Assembly: GCA_000721275.1 (NCBI GenBank)
Contig: JOFO01000006.1
Location: 1 to 64,000, forward strand
DNA length: 64,000 nt
Direction of reading: 5' to 3'
DNA from: Microtetraspora glauca
GTDB taxonomy: Bacteria; Actinomycetota; Actinomycetes; Streptomycetales; Streptomycetaceae
The translations under genes and the position numbers were made by a program. The notes under the pieces were generated by a model, which saw nothing but the letters and a program-made list of their open reading frames with translations, was not told the DNA's origin and searched no databases. This document shows, in pieces, positions 28,931 through 39,503 of the stretch (its first letter is position 1; each line of letters opens with the position of its first letter).

Positions 28931-29832
28931 CCAACGCCACGCGGAAGCACACCGCCCTCCCCAAGGCCCAGACGCTCATCGAGGCCCTGCCCTGGCTCAC
29001 CCGCCACCACGGCAAGACCGTCGTCATCAAGTTCGGCGGCAACGCCATGATCGACGACGAGCTGAAGGCCGCCTTCGCCCAGGACGTCGTCTTCCTGCGC
29101 CACGCCGGCCTCAAGCCGGTCGTCGTGCACGGCGGCGGCCCCCAGATCAGCGCCGCCCTCGACCGGCACGGCATCGTCAGCGAGTTCAAGGCCGGCCTCC
29201 GGGTCACCACCGAGGACGCCATGGACGTCGTACGAATGGTGCTCGCCGGCCAGGTCCAGCGCGAGCTGGTCGGGCTGCTCAACCAGCACGGCCCGTTCGC
29301 CGTCGGCCTCACCGGCGAGGACGCCCACACCATCACCGCCACCAAGCACCGCCCGGAGATCGACGGCGAACGCGTCGACATCGGCCGCGTCGGCGAGATC
29401 ACCGCCCTCGACACCGGCGCCATCCAGGCGCTCCTGGAGGACGGCCGCATCCCGGTCGTCTCCTCCATCGCCCGCTCCCAGGACGACGGACATGTCTACA
29501 ACGTCAATGCTGATACGGCGGCTGCGGCACTCGCTGCGGCGCTGGGCGCCGAGACCCTGATGGTCCTGACCGACGTCGAGGGCCTCTACGAGGACTGGCC
29601 GAACAGCGACGAGGTCATCAGCCGGCTCACCGCGAGCGAGCTGGAGAAGCTGCTGCCCGAGCTCTCCAGCGGCATGGTCCCCAAGATGGAGGGCTGCCTG
29701 CACGCCGTCCGCAACGGCGTCACCACCGCCCGCGTCATCGACGGGCGCGTCCAGCACGCCATCCTGCTGGAGATCTTCACCGACGAGGGCATCGGCACGA
29801 TGGTCGTGCCGGACGGACAGGGGGAATCATGA
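28927..29832 (+). CDS. argB: N-acetylglutamate kinase
   Basis: 301 residues with amino-acid-kinase fold: [12 protein letters not shown] (ATP-binding), [14 protein letters not shown] (substrate), [19 protein letters not shown] and [13 protein letters not shown]. It phosphorylates N-acetylglutamate, usually the arginine-feedback step. An N-terminal extension ahead of the kinase core ([20 protein letters not shown]) is the type found in arginine-sensitive hexameric enzymes. Overlaps both argJ and argD by four bases. Confidence 0.96.
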
Positions 29833-31034
29833 GCAACCAGCGGCTGACCGAGCGGTGGCAGGGCGCGCTCATGGACAACTACGGCACCCCGCGCCTCCCC
29901 CTGGTCCGCGGCGAGGGCGCCCGGCTGTGGGACGCCGACGGCAAGGAGTACCTGGACTTCGTCGGCGGCATCGCGGTCAACGCCCTCGGCCACGCCCACC
30001 CCGCCGTCGCCGAGGCCGTCTCCCGCCAGATCCGGAGCCTGGGCCACGTCTCCAACCTCTTCGTCGCCGAACCGCCCGTCGCCCTCGCCGAGAAGCTCCT
30101 CGGCCTGTTCGGCCGGCCCGGACGCGTCTTCTTCTGCAACTCGGGTGCCGAGGCCAACGAGGCCGCGTTCAAGATCGGCCGGCTCACCGGCCGCACCCAC
30201 ATGGTCGCCACCGACGGCGGCTTCCACGGCCGCACCATGGGCTCCCTCGCCCTCACCGGCCAGCCCGGCAAGCAGGCCCCGTTCCTGCCGCTGCCCGGCG
30301 ACGTCACCCACGTCCCGTACGGCGACGCGGAGGCACTGCGCGCCGCCGTCACCGAGGACACCGCCTTCGTGATCATCGAGCCGATCCAGGGCGAGAACGG
30401 CGTCGTCGTCCCGCCGCCCGGCTACCTGAAGGCCGCCCGCGAGATCACCCGCGCCACCGGCACCCTCCTCGTCCTCGACGAGGTCCAGACCGGCATCGGC
30501 CGCTGCGGCCACTGGTTCGAGCACCAGGCCCACGAGGGCGTCGACCCCGACGTCGTCACCCTCGCCAAGGGCCTCGGCGGCGGCCTGCCACTCGGCGCCA
30601 CCGTCGCCTTCGGCGCGGCCGCCGACCTCTTCGCCCCCGGCCACCACGGCACCACCTTCGGCGGCAACCCCGTCGCCTGCGCCGCCGGCCTCGCCGTCCT
30701 CGACACGCTCGGCGCCGACGCGGCCCTCGACCACGTCAAGTCCGTCGGCGAGCGGCTGCGCTCCGGAATCGAGGCCCTCGGGCACCCGCTGGTCTCCCAC
30801 GTCCGTGGCGCGGGCCTCCTGCTGGGTATCGTGCTCACCGAGCCCCTCGCACCCCAGGTGCAGCAGGCGGCTCAGGACGCCGGCCTCCTGGTGAACGCGC
30901 CCGCCCCCGACGTCGTACGGATCATGCCCCCGCTGGTCCTCACCGACGCCGAGGCGGACGCCTTCCTCCAGGCGCTCCCGGCGGTCCTGCACACGGTGCA
31001 CGAGGCGAACGGGCAAGGACGAACCGGAGAATGA
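29829..31034 (+). CDS. argD: N-acetylornithine aminotransferase
   Basis: 401 residues, class III PLP aminotransferase. Key motifs: [29 protein letters not shown], and the PLP lysine in [30 protein letters not shown] follows. It transfers an amino group from glutamate to N-acetylglutamate semialdehyde and often also serves lysine (succinyl-DAP) biosynthesis. Translationally coupled to argB; argR begins 7 bases after its stop. Confidence 0.96.
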   Translation: MSNQRLTERWQGALMDNYGTPRLPLVRGEGARLWDADGKEYLDFVGGIAVNALGHAHPAVAEAVSRQIRSLGHVSNLFVAEPPVALAEKLLGLFGRPGRVFFCNSGAEANEAAFKIGRLTGRTHMVATDGGFHGRTMGSLALTGQPGKQAPFLPLPGDVTHVPYGDAEALRAAVTEDTAFVIIEPIQGENGVVVPPPGYLKAAREITRATGTLLVLDEVQTGIGRCGHWFEHQAHEGVDPDVVTLAKGLGGGLPLGATVAFGAAADLFAPGHHGTTFGGNPVACAAGLAVLDTLGADAALDHVKSVGERLRSGIEALGHPLVSHVRGAGLLLGIVLTEPLAPQVQQAAQDAGLLVNAPAPDVVRIMPPLVLTDAEADAFLQALPAVLHTVHEANGQGRTGE

Positions 31035-31041
31035 GGCGACG

Positions 31042-31578
31042 ATGACCGACGCGCAGGGGAACGAGCACGGAGGGCCGTCGGTCCCGCAGACCCGCACCGC
31101 ACGCCACCGCAGGATCGTCGACATCCTCAACCGGCAGCCGGTGCGGTCGCAGAGCCAGCTCGCCAAGCTCCTCGCGGACGACGGGCTGAGCGTCACCCAG
31201 GCGACGCTCTCCCGCGACCTCGACGAACTCGGCGCGGTGAAGATCCGCAACACCGGCGGCGAGCTGATCTACGCGGTCCCCAGCGAGGGCGGCTTCCGCA
31301 CCCCCCAGGCCCCGCTCGGCGAGTCCGCGAAGGAGGAGCGGATGCGCCGGCTCTCCGGCGAACTCCTCATCTCCGCCGAGGCGTCCGCCAACCTGGTGGT
31401 CCTGCGGACCCCGCCGGGCGCCGCCCAGTTCCTCGCGTCGGCCATCGACCAGGCCGAACTCCACGCCATCCTCGGCACCATCGCCGGCGACGACACCCTG
31501 CTGCTCATCTCCCGCGACCCGGTCGGCGGCCAGGCCCTCGCCGACCACCTGCTGCGCCTCGCGCAGAAGGGCACCTGA
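31042..31578 (+). CDS. argR: Arginine repressor
   Basis: 178 residues. The N-terminal winged helix (about 15-90) has [21 protein letters not shown] and [20 protein letters not shown], the ArgR signature. The C-terminal hexamerisation and arginine-binding domain has [20 protein letters not shown] and [17 protein letters not shown] with the GTIAGDDT motif. It binds ARG boxes with arginine as co-repressor. It lies at the end of the operon it controls, so its level follows operon activity; candidate targets are at 26684-26721 and 35413-35450. Confidence 0.96.
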   Translation: MTDAQGNEHGGPSVPQTRTARHRRIVDILNRQPVRSQSQLAKLLADDGLSVTQATLSRDLDELGAVKIRNTGGELIYAVPSEGGFRTPQAPLGESAKEERMRRLSGELLISAEASANLVVLRTPPGAAQFLASAIDQAELHAILGTIAGDDTLLLISRDPVGGQALADHLLRLAQKGT

Positions 31579-31585
31579 GCCCCGG

Positions 31586-32278
31586 TCAGTACCGCGTGAC
31601 CGCCGTCGGACCCCGCCGGGTGCCGACGGCGATGTGCGGCCGGCGCGCCGGATCGACCCAGGCGAGGATCGCCCGCATCGCGTCCGCCGGGACGGAGACG
31701 CACCCGGCGGTGGCCCCGCGCCCGTTCACGTGCAGGAAGATCCCGGCGCCCCGGCCGCGCACCGGGCGGGCGTAGTTGAAGCCGATGACGAGCGCGTGGG
31801 CGTACTGCGTGCCGTACGCGACGATGTGCTCGGCCTCCGCGGCGCGGCAGTCCGCCGGCAGGCCCTCGACCCAGCGGTTGTACGCACGCGAGTCGTTGTC
31901 CTGGCACCACCACGAGTCCCGGGTGGCCCGGACGTACCGGAAGCGGGTCCCGGCGGGCGCGGGCCGGATCCCGAAGGCGTAAGGCAGGTCGTACAGGCCC
32001 GTCGGCGTGGTCTTCGTCCCCTGCCGCCTGGTGGCCCCGTCGGCCAGCCCGTTCGCGCCGAACCGCGCCGGCGCCGATCCCGCCCGCACCCACCGCCCGC
32101 CCCGCCGGTCCCACCAGGTGACGGTCCCGGTGGTGGCGGAGGCGTCCGCGGCCACGGCGGTGACCAGCTGCGAACCGCCGCCGGTGTCCGCCATCCGCGC
32201 GGGCAGCGGCACCTCCGGGGGAGCGGGCGCGGAGGCCAGGGAGAGCAGCGCGGCGCCGAGGACGAGAAGGGTACGCAT
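31586..32278 (-). CDS. Secreted L,D-transpeptidase-like (YkuD) protein
   Basis: 230 residues from ATG 32278. A signal peptide (RTLLVLGAALLSLASAPAP) precedes a single YkuD-like domain: TTPTGLYDLPYAFGI, YGTQYAHALVIGFNY and the catalytic block LHVNGRGATAGCVSVP with the nucleophilic Cys and upstream His. Such enzymes make 3-3 crosslinks in peptidoglycan or bind proteins to it. There is no LysM or Ig domain. Its 3' end is only 7 bases from argR, so the two converge without room for a standard terminator. Confidence 0.85.
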   Translation of the reverse strand: MRTLLVLGAALLSLASAPAPPEVPLPARMADTGGGSQLVTAVAADASATTGTVTWWDRRGGRWVRAGSAPARFGANGLADGATRRQGTKTTPTGLYDLPYAFGIRPAPAGTRFRYVRATRDSWWCQDNDSRAYNRWVEGLPADCRAAEAEHIVAYGTQYAHALVIGFNYARPVRGRGAGIFLHVNGRGATAGCVSVPADAMRAILAWVDPARRPHIAVGTRRGPTAVTRY

Positions 32279-32316
32279 GGCGGCGACGCTAGGCCGCCCG
32301 CGCACCCCCTGCCACG

Positions 32317-32922
32317 CTACTGGCCCGAGTGGGGGAGCGCGGGCAGCGGCAGCGGGAGCGCCGGCAGTCCGTCGAGGCTGGTGGCGACGTGGTCCTTGCC
32401 CTCGCAGTAGGCGTTGAACTCCTCGTCCGTCTTGCGGTTGAAGAAGTCGGCGTGCAGCGACCGCTCCTCGCGGAACTCCATCAGCGGCACGGCGAAACCG
32501 CAGGAGTCGCTGATCCGCCGGGCGTGCACCAGGACGATCGCCCGCGCGCTGATCTGGTCCTTCACCGCCTCCTCGGGGAACCGCGCGAAGAGCTCCGGCC
32601 AGCGCGGGTCGTCCCGCAGGACCGCCTCGCCCTCGCCGTGCACCCGCACCACGGTCGGCGGACCGGAGAACGCCGTCCACATCAGCGTGATCCGCCCGTT
32701 CCCCGGCTCCCGCAGGTGCGCCAGGGTCTCGGCGCTGCTGCCGCCGAAGTCGACGTAAGCCAGGGTCAGTTCGTCCAGCACGACGAGCGTGCCCTTGCGG
32801 CCCTTGGGGGAGAGGTTGACGTGCCCGTCGCCGGAGAGCGGCGCGGTGGCGGTGAAGTACAGCGGCTGCGCCTCGATGAACTCCCGCAGCCGCCCGTCTA
32901 TGCGTGCGTACGTTTTTCCCAT
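32317..32922 (-). CDS. Pyridoxamine 5'-phosphate oxidase-family (split beta-barrel) protein
   Basis: 201 residues with GGAGGAA before the ATG. It opens KTYARIDGRLREFIEAQPLYFTATAPL and shows GHVNLSPKGRKGTLVVLDELTLAYVDFGGSSAETLAHLREPGNGRITLMW in pieces typical of the PNPOx-like flavin reductases. FMN or F420 binding is expected. The substrate is unknown; true PdxH motifs are absent. Unrelated by sequence to the arginine genes around it. Confidence 0.85.
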   Translation of the reverse strand: MGKTYARIDGRLREFIEAQPLYFTATAPLSGDGHVNLSPKGRKGTLVVLDELTLAYVDFGGSSAETLAHLREPGNGRITLMWTAFSGPPTVVRVHGEGEAVLRDDPRWPELFARFPEEAVKDQISARAIVLVHARRISDSCGFAVPLMEFREERSLHADFFNRKTDEEFNAYCEGKDHVATSLDGLPALPLPLPALPHSGQ

Positions 32923-32981
32923 GGGCTCATCTTCCTCCGCCGTGCACCGCCGTGACGGCCTGTTTCACGGAACGGACCGTG

Positions 32982-34121
32982 TCAGGACCACAGCGCCCGC
33001 CGCGCCGCCCGTACGACGGCGGGCTCGGGGTCGTCGAGCAGCGCCTTCATCAGCCGGGGCTCCACCGCGTCGAGCAGCCGCAGCCCCGCCACCGCCGAGG
33101 CCCGCACCCGGCCGTCCGGGTGCGCCGTCAGCTCCCGCAGCAGCGGCGCGTCCACGCTCCGGGACCCGCACTCGCCGAGCCCGAGCGGCGCCCGGGCCGG
33201 TATGCCGGCGCCCGCGCAGGCGGCCCGGTACGCGGCCACCGGATCGCCGCCGCCCTGCCGCAGCACCCACCGGGCGCAGGCCCGGGTCCGCCCCGACCGG
33301 TCGTAGAGGTACGGCTCCGCCTCCGCGTGCCGCCCCGCCCGGCGCAGCGCGGTCACCCCGGCCGCCCGGACCCGCCCGGCACGGGCGCCCAGCAGCACGG
33401 CCAGGGTCGCGTCGGGCTCGTCGGCGGCGACGGCGGCCGAGGCGGCCCGCTCCTGCACCAGGGGGTCGGAGTCCCCGGCGGCCACCAGGGCCAGGCCGCG
33501 CCCGCTGTACAGCTGCCGGTCGAGGGCCACGGCCAGCGCGACCCGCCGGGTGGCGCCGTCGCGGCAGGCGAACAGCAGACGGGTGACCCGGTCGGGGTCC
33601 CCTTTCCGCAGCAGCCCGTCGAGGAGTTCCGTCGCCGCGCCGCCCCGCAGCCGCCGGCCGAGCCGCAGGATCACGGGGGCGGTGACGGCGAGCGTCCCGG
33701 CGGAGGCGCCGGCCAGGGACTCCCGCAGCACGGCGAGGGCACGCGCGCGTACCGGCGCGGCCCAGTCCGCCGCCCGCACCGCGACCAGCGGCAGCAGCTC
33801 CGGCCGTCCCACCGCGTGCGTCAGCGCCGCCTCCCGGATCCGCCCGTCCGGATCGCACAGCGCGAGCGTGATCCCGGCCTCGGTGGGCTCCTCCCGCACC
33901 CGGCCGGCGGCCCGTTCCCACAGGCCCCGCCACCCGGGCCCGCGCACCCCGGTGAGCCACGCGTGCGACGGCGTGAGCGCCCCCCGCCGGACCGCGTGCC
34001 GCACGTCCTCGTCCAGGTCCGCCCATGCCTTGGGGCGGGTCACGTCCAGCACCCGGCGCAGGGGAAGTCCCCGCCCCAGCCGCCGTACCGCCGCCTGCCG
34101 CGCCTCCGCCTCGTGTGTCAT
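32982..34121 (-). CDS. HEAT-repeat protein (first of a pair)
   Basis: 379 residues, almost entirely alternating helices of HEAT-type units with recurring RxxAL and LRDPDGRIREAAL motifs: ADWAAPVRARALAVLRESL, AHPDGRVRASAVAGLRLLD, LLDDPEPAVVRAARRALW. No signal peptide or membrane segment. Scaffolding or protein binding is likely. It shares length and layout with the next gene, 40 bases upstream in transcription order, so they probably arose by duplication and form an operon. Confidence 0.75.
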   Translation of the reverse strand: MTHEAEARQAAVRRLGRGLPLRRVLDVTRPKAWADLDEDVRHAVRRGALTPSHAWLTGVRGPGWRGLWERAAGRVREEPTEAGITLALCDPDGRIREAALTHAVGRPELLPLVAVRAADWAAPVRARALAVLRESLAGASAGTLAVTAPVILRLGRRLRGGAATELLDGLLRKGDPDRVTRLLFACRDGATRRVALAVALDRQLYSGRGLALVAAGDSDPLVQERAASAAVAADEPDATLAVLLGARAGRVRAAGVTALRRAGRHAEAEPYLYDRSGRTRACARWVLRQGGGDPVAAYRAACAGAGIPARAPLGLGECGSRSVDAPLLRELTAHPDGRVRASAVAGLRLLDAVEPRLMKALLDDPEPAVVRAARRALWS

Positions 34122-34161
34122 GCGGGGAGGCTAGGCGGCACCGTCTCCCGCGCGCCCCGCA

Positions 34162-35361
34162 TTATTCGCCGGCGGGCGCGGTTCCGCAGCCGCAGGCCGC
34201 CCGGCGGCGCCGGCGGGCTTCGGTCCACCAGGCGGCGAGGCGTTCGGCGTGCGCGTCGGCGAGGGCGCGGATCTCCTCCGCGTGGGGGCCCGCGGCGGCC
34301 TTGCGGTCCCACCGCAGGCGCCGGGCCTGGGCGCGGGCGGCGGAGCGGACCCGCGGATCGGGGTCGTCGAGCAGGCGGAGGGCGTTGAGCAGGACCTCCG
34401 GGGCGTAGCGGAAACCGAGGAGTTCCATGGCGAGGCGTCGGCGCGGGGGCGGTTCGCCGGGGGCCGTGAGCGCGATCAGGTGCGCGGTGGAGACCTCGCG
34501 GGCGGCCCGGCCGAGGGCTTCGCGCGCCGCGCGCGCCACCTCCGGGGCCGGGTCGGCGAGGTGCGGCAGGGCCTCGGCCCAGCCGAGTGCGTGGCGGCGG
34601 GCGAGCAGGGTGAGGGCGCGGGCCCGCACGCGCGCGTGGCGGTGGCCGAGGAGACCGCGCAGGGCCCCGGGGTCGTCGCGCAGGGCGCGCAGCACGACCG
34701 CCCCGACGCGGGGGTCGGGGTCGTCGGCGTACGGGGGCAGTCCGGCGTCCGGCAGGGCCCGCAGCAGCCGCAGTGCGCCCAGCGCCCGGGCGCGTACGGC
34801 GCCGTCGGCGTGCCGGGTGAGCGCCCGGAACAGAGGGACGTCCTCGGGGCGGCGCTCCTGCGCGAGTCCGCCGACCGCCGGGGGCGTGACGGTCGCCGGG
34901 TCGGCGCACAGCGCGCGCAGCCGTGCGGCCGGGTCGTCACCCGCCTCCCGCAGGGCGTCCCGGGCCAGGCCGCGCACCCACGGGGAGGGGTCCGTCAGGT
35001 GCGGTACGAGGTCCCCGGCGCGTCCGGCGGCTCCGAGGCGCGCCACGGCGAGGCCCCGGACGACGTTGTCCGGCGCGGACAGCAGCAGGTGGAGGGCGGG
35101 AAGGGCGCCGGGCAGGTCCGGCAGGGCGCGGGCGGCGAGCCTCCGGACGTGCCGGTCGCGGTCGCCGAGGGCGAGGCCGGCCAGGTTGCCGGGGGAGGGC
35201 AGCCCGGCGTCCAGGGCGCGGCGGAGCGCCCGGACCCGCGCCTCGGCGTCCTCGCCCTCCTCCGGGAAGCCGGGGAACCGTTCCCACGCGGCGGCCGTGT
35301 CCTCGCCGTGCGGGAGCCGTTCTCCCGGGCGGAGGGGGCGCGGGGGCGGTTCGCTCGTCAT
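34162..35361 (-). CDS. HEAT-repeat protein (second of a pair)
   Basis: 399 residues built of repeated two-helix units, for example GDRDRHVRRLAARALPDL, LTDPSPWVRGLARDALREAG, TRHADGAVRARALGALRLLR, LADPAPEVARAAREALG, LDDPDPRVRSAARAQARRL. The C-terminus ends with cysteines (RAACGCGTAPAGE). It begins 137 bases from argH on the other strand, and the argH ARG boxes lie between the two starts, so it could respond to arginine. Function unknown. Confidence 0.78.
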   Translation of the reverse strand: MTSEPPPRPLRPGERLPHGEDTAAAWERFPGFPEEGEDAEARVRALRRALDAGLPSPGNLAGLALGDRDRHVRRLAARALPDLPGALPALHLLLSAPDNVVRGLAVARLGAAGRAGDLVPHLTDPSPWVRGLARDALREAGDDPAARLRALCADPATVTPPAVGGLAQERRPEDVPLFRALTRHADGAVRARALGALRLLRALPDAGLPPYADDPDPRVGAVVLRALRDDPGALRGLLGHRHARVRARALTLLARRHALGWAEALPHLADPAPEVARAAREALGRAAREVSTAHLIALTAPGEPPPRRRLAMELLGFRYAPEVLLNALRLLDDPDPRVRSAARAQARRLRWDRKAAAGPHAEEIRALADAHAERLAAWWTEARRRRRAACGCGTAPAGE

Positions 35362-35412
35362 GCGGCGGACCCTATCCGGGGCGCGCGGCCCGGGCAGCCG
35401 ACAGGGCCCTTG

Positions 35413-36926
<1,514 letters not shown>

Positions 36927-36935
36927 CACCGGGAC

Positions 36936-37283
36936 CTACAGCGCCGCCGCCCAGTCCGCGAGCCTGTCGAAGTCCGGCCGGAGAAGCCCGAGCCGGGGGT
37001 CGACGTGCAGCAGCAGGGCGGCGGCGAGGTGGTTCCGGTCCACGTACTCGTGGTCGTACGGCGTGATGTCGTCGTCCACCCACGCGAACGGCCGCCCCCG
37101 CGCGTAGTCCAGCAGGTACTGGGTCTTCCAGAACGTCCCGCGCGGGGCGGCCCCGTGCATCCGCGGCCAGTCGACGAACGGCAGCTCCGGCAGCGCCAGC
37201 GGCTCCCGCCCGTGCCTGCGGTCGAGCCACCGCAGCGGCCCGGTGCCGGGCCGCCCGCCCGGCCGCATGCCCTGGTGGGGCAT
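36936..37283 (-). pseudogene. C-terminal remnant of a HAD-domain (Swiss Army Knife RNA-repair type) protein
   Basis: 115 residues that align, by recalled family pattern, only with the second half of HAD-domain proteins of about 160 residues: LALPELPFVDWPRMH, FWKTQYLLDYARGRPFAWVDDDIT (acidic motif IV split) and LLLHVDPRLGLLRPDFDRLADWAAAL ends. The N-terminal nucleophile motif DxDGxL is missing, and only 50 bases remain before the TetR gene, so the first half cannot be encoded in another frame. There is no ribosome-binding site before the ATG. A deletion or the arrival of the TetR-MFS pair may have removed it. Confidence 0.65.
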
Positions 37284-37292
37284 CGCAATTTC

Positions 37293-37336
37293 ACATGAGA
37301 CATGGATGTCTCACCCGGTGTAGAGTTGTCTCATGT
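37293..37336. promoter_or_regulatory. TetR operator with leaderless promoter
   Basis: ACATGAGACA (37293-37302) and TGTCTCATGT (37327-37336) form a perfect inverted pair, and a third site ATGTCTCA (37306-37313) forms TGAGACAT-GG-ATGTCTCA with the first. A -10 TAGAGT (37321-37326) lies 7 bases before the ATG, so the start codon is within the last half-site. Confidence 0.7.
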
Positions 37337-37884
37337 CAGTCGACCGCACCCAGGTGCTCCGTACCGCCGCCGCCCTGCTCTCCCGCAAGGCGACCGCCAC
37401 CATGGACGAGGTCGCGCGGGCGGCCGGGATCGGGCGGGCCACCCTGCACCGGCACTTCGCCGGGCGGGACGCGCTGGTGCGGGCGCTGGAGCAGATGTGC
37501 ATCGAGGAGGCGGAGGCCGCGCTCGACGCGGCCCGGATCGAGGAGGGGCCGGCCGACGAGGCCGTCCGGCGGCTCGTCGCCGCCTCGCAGCCCGCCGCCC
37601 CGCTGCTCTCGTTCCTCGTCACGGAGAACCAGCTCTTCGAGGGCGAGGGGCAGAACGAGGGCTGGGCCCGGCTCGACACCCGGCTCGTCGCCCTCTTCCG
37701 GCGCGGCCAGGAGGAGGGCGTCTTCCGCATCGACCTGAGCCCCGCCTGGCTCTGCGAGGCGTTCTACGGGCTGATCAGCTCGGGCGCCTGGGCCGTCGCC
37801 GACGGGCGGGTCGCCGCCAACGACTTTTCTTACATGATCGCCGAGCTGCTGCTCGGCGGAGCGCGCAGGAGCGTGGAGAAGTGA
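37333..37884 (+). CDS. TetR-family repressor of the adjacent MFS pump
   Basis: 183 residues. The N-terminal helix-turn-helix is MDEVARAAGIGRATLHRHFAGRDALVRALEQ without the usual Tyr (LHRHF in place of LYRHF). The ligand-binding part (about 60-180) is helical and variable. Coupled to the MFS gene by a GTGA overlap. A symmetrical operator covers its own promoter and start codon, so it very likely represses the two-gene operon until a drug or metabolite binds. Confidence 0.9.
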   Translation: MSVDRTQVLRTAAALLSRKATATMDEVARAAGIGRATLHRHFAGRDALVRALEQMCIEEAEAALDAARIEEGPADEAVRRLVAASQPAAPLLSFLVTENQLFEGEGQNEGWARLDTRLVALFRRGQEEGVFRIDLSPAWLCEAFYGLISSGAWAVADGRVAANDFSYMIAELLLGGARRSVEK

Positions 37885-39425
37885 TCACCGAAACCGTCCA
37901 GCCCGAAAGCCATACCGAGGGCGTCCGCCGCCCCGGCCGGTGGCTCGCCCTCGCCGCACTCGTCCTGGCCGTGCTGCTGGTGGCCGTGGACGCCACGGTG
38001 CTCGGCCTGGCGACCCCGTTCCTCTCCGAGGACCTGAAGCCGACCGGCACCCAGCTGCTCTGGATCGGCGACGTCTACTCCTTCGTCATCGCCGGTCTGC
38101 TCGTCTCCATGGGCAGCCTCGGCGACCGCATCGGCCGCAAGAAGCTGCTCCTCGTGGGCGCCGCCGCGTTCGGCGCCGTCTCGGTCCTGAACGCCTACGC
38201 GTCCAGCCCCGAGATGATGATCGCCGCCCGCGCGCTGCTCGGCGTCGCCGGCGCGACCCTGATGCCGTCCACCCTCGCCCTCATCCGGAACCTCTTCCAC
38301 GACCCGCGCGAGCGCAGCCTCGCCATCGGCATCTGGGGCGCCATGGCCTCGGCCGGCGCCGCCGTCGGCCCGGTCGTCGGAGGCTTCCTGCTGGAGCACT
38401 TCTGGTGGGGCTCGGTCTTCCTCATCAACCTGCCCGTCATGGCCGTCCTGGTCGTCATCGGCGTCAAGCTGATCCCCGAGTCGAAGAACCCGAACCCCGG
38501 CCCCTGGGACCTGCCCAGCGTCGGCCTCTCCCTCGTCGGCATGATCGGCGTCGTCTACGCGATCAAGGAACTGGCCTCGCACGGCCTCACCCTCGACGTG
38601 GCCGTCGCCGCGCTCGCCGGCGCCGGCGGCCTCACCTGGTTCGTCCGCCGCCAGCTCACCCTGCCGGCCCCGCTCCTGGACATGCGCCTGTTCCGCAACC
38701 GCGGCTTCTCCGGCGCCGTCCTCGCCGACCTGCTGACCATCCTCGGCCTCGCCGGCCTGGTGTTCTTCCTGTCCCAGTTCTTCCAGCTGGTCCAGGGCCG
38801 CTCACCGCTGGAGGCCGGCCTCGCCGAACTGCCCGCCGCGGTCGGCTCGGTGACCGCCGGTCTGCTCGCCGGCCGGGTCGCCCGCCGGTACTCGGTCCGC
38901 TCGGTCGTCGCCGGCGGCCTCGCCGCCATCGGCCTGGCGCTCGCCGTCCTCACGGTCATCGGCCGCTCCACCGGCTACCCGGTCCTCGGCGCGAGCCTGC
39001 TCGTCGTCGGCGTCGGCGCGGGCCTCGCCTTCACCGTCACCGCCGACGTGATCCTCTCCAGCGTCCCCAAGGACCAGGCCGGCTCCGCGTCCGCCGTCTC
39101 CGAGACGGCGTACGAGCTCGGCGCCGCGCTCGGCATCGCCCTGCTCGGCTCCATCGTGACCGGCGTCTACCGCGGCTTCACCGCCCCGGCCGGGGTGCCG
39201 TCGGACGTCGCCGCCGCCGCCCACGACTCGCTCGGCGGCGCCGTCGAGGCGTCCGGGGCCCTCGACCCGGCCCGCGCCGGCGCGCTGGTGACGGCCGCCC
39301 AGGACGCGTTCGTCGACGGCCTGCGGATCGCCGCCGGCGTCGGTGCGGCCGTCCTCCTCGCCACCGCCGTCGCCGCCTGGTTCCTCCTCCGGGACCAGAA
39401 GCTGGGCGAGACCACCGAGCACTGA
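37881..39425 (+). CDS. DHA2-type MFS multidrug efflux pump
   Basis: 514 residues from GTG 37881, with about 14 membrane helices. Motif A is GSLGDRIGRKKLLLVG (about 75-90), motif C-like GAMASAGAAVGPVVGGFLLE near helix 5, and LMPSTLALIRNLFHD. It resembles the proton-driven SmvA/EmrB branch that exports dyes, quaternary amines and antibiotics. Co-transcribed with its TetR regulator. A perfect 18-bp terminator follows. Confidence 0.92.
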   Translation: MITETVQPESHTEGVRRPGRWLALAALVLAVLLVAVDATVLGLATPFLSEDLKPTGTQLLWIGDVYSFVIAGLLVSMGSLGDRIGRKKLLLVGAAAFGAVSVLNAYASSPEMMIAARALLGVAGATLMPSTLALIRNLFHDPRERSLAIGIWGAMASAGAAVGPVVGGFLLEHFWWGSVFLINLPVMAVLVVIGVKLIPESKNPNPGPWDLPSVGLSLVGMIGVVYAIKELASHGLTLDVAVAALAGAGGLTWFVRRQLTLPAPLLDMRLFRNRGFSGAVLADLLTILGLAGLVFFLSQFFQLVQGRSPLEAGLAELPAAVGSVTAGLLAGRVARRYSVRSVVAGGLAAIGLALAVLTVIGRSTGYPVLGASLLVVGVGAGLAFTVTADVILSSVPKDQAGSASAVSETAYELGAALGIALLGSIVTGVYRGFTAPAGVPSDVAAAAHDSLGGAVEASGALDPARAGALVTAAQDAFVDGLRIAAGVGAAVLLATAVAAWFLLRDQKLGETTEH

Positions 39426-39458
39426 CCCGGCACGCCGGCAGCCGCGACGCCGGCACAC

Positions 39459-39497
39459 GAGAGCGCCCCCGGACGGCATCCGTCCGGGGGCGCTCTC
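39459..39497. terminator. Strong bidirectional terminator (18-bp stem)
   Basis: 39459-39476 pairs perfectly with 39480-39497 around a CAT loop, between the convergent MFS and acyltransferase genes. Confidence 0.9.
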
Positions 39498-39503
39498 ACA
39501 CCG

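Noticed and set aside
36936..37283. An intact small HAD phosphatase
   Set aside because: The nucleophile half of the fold is missing, so the piece cannot be catalytic alone.
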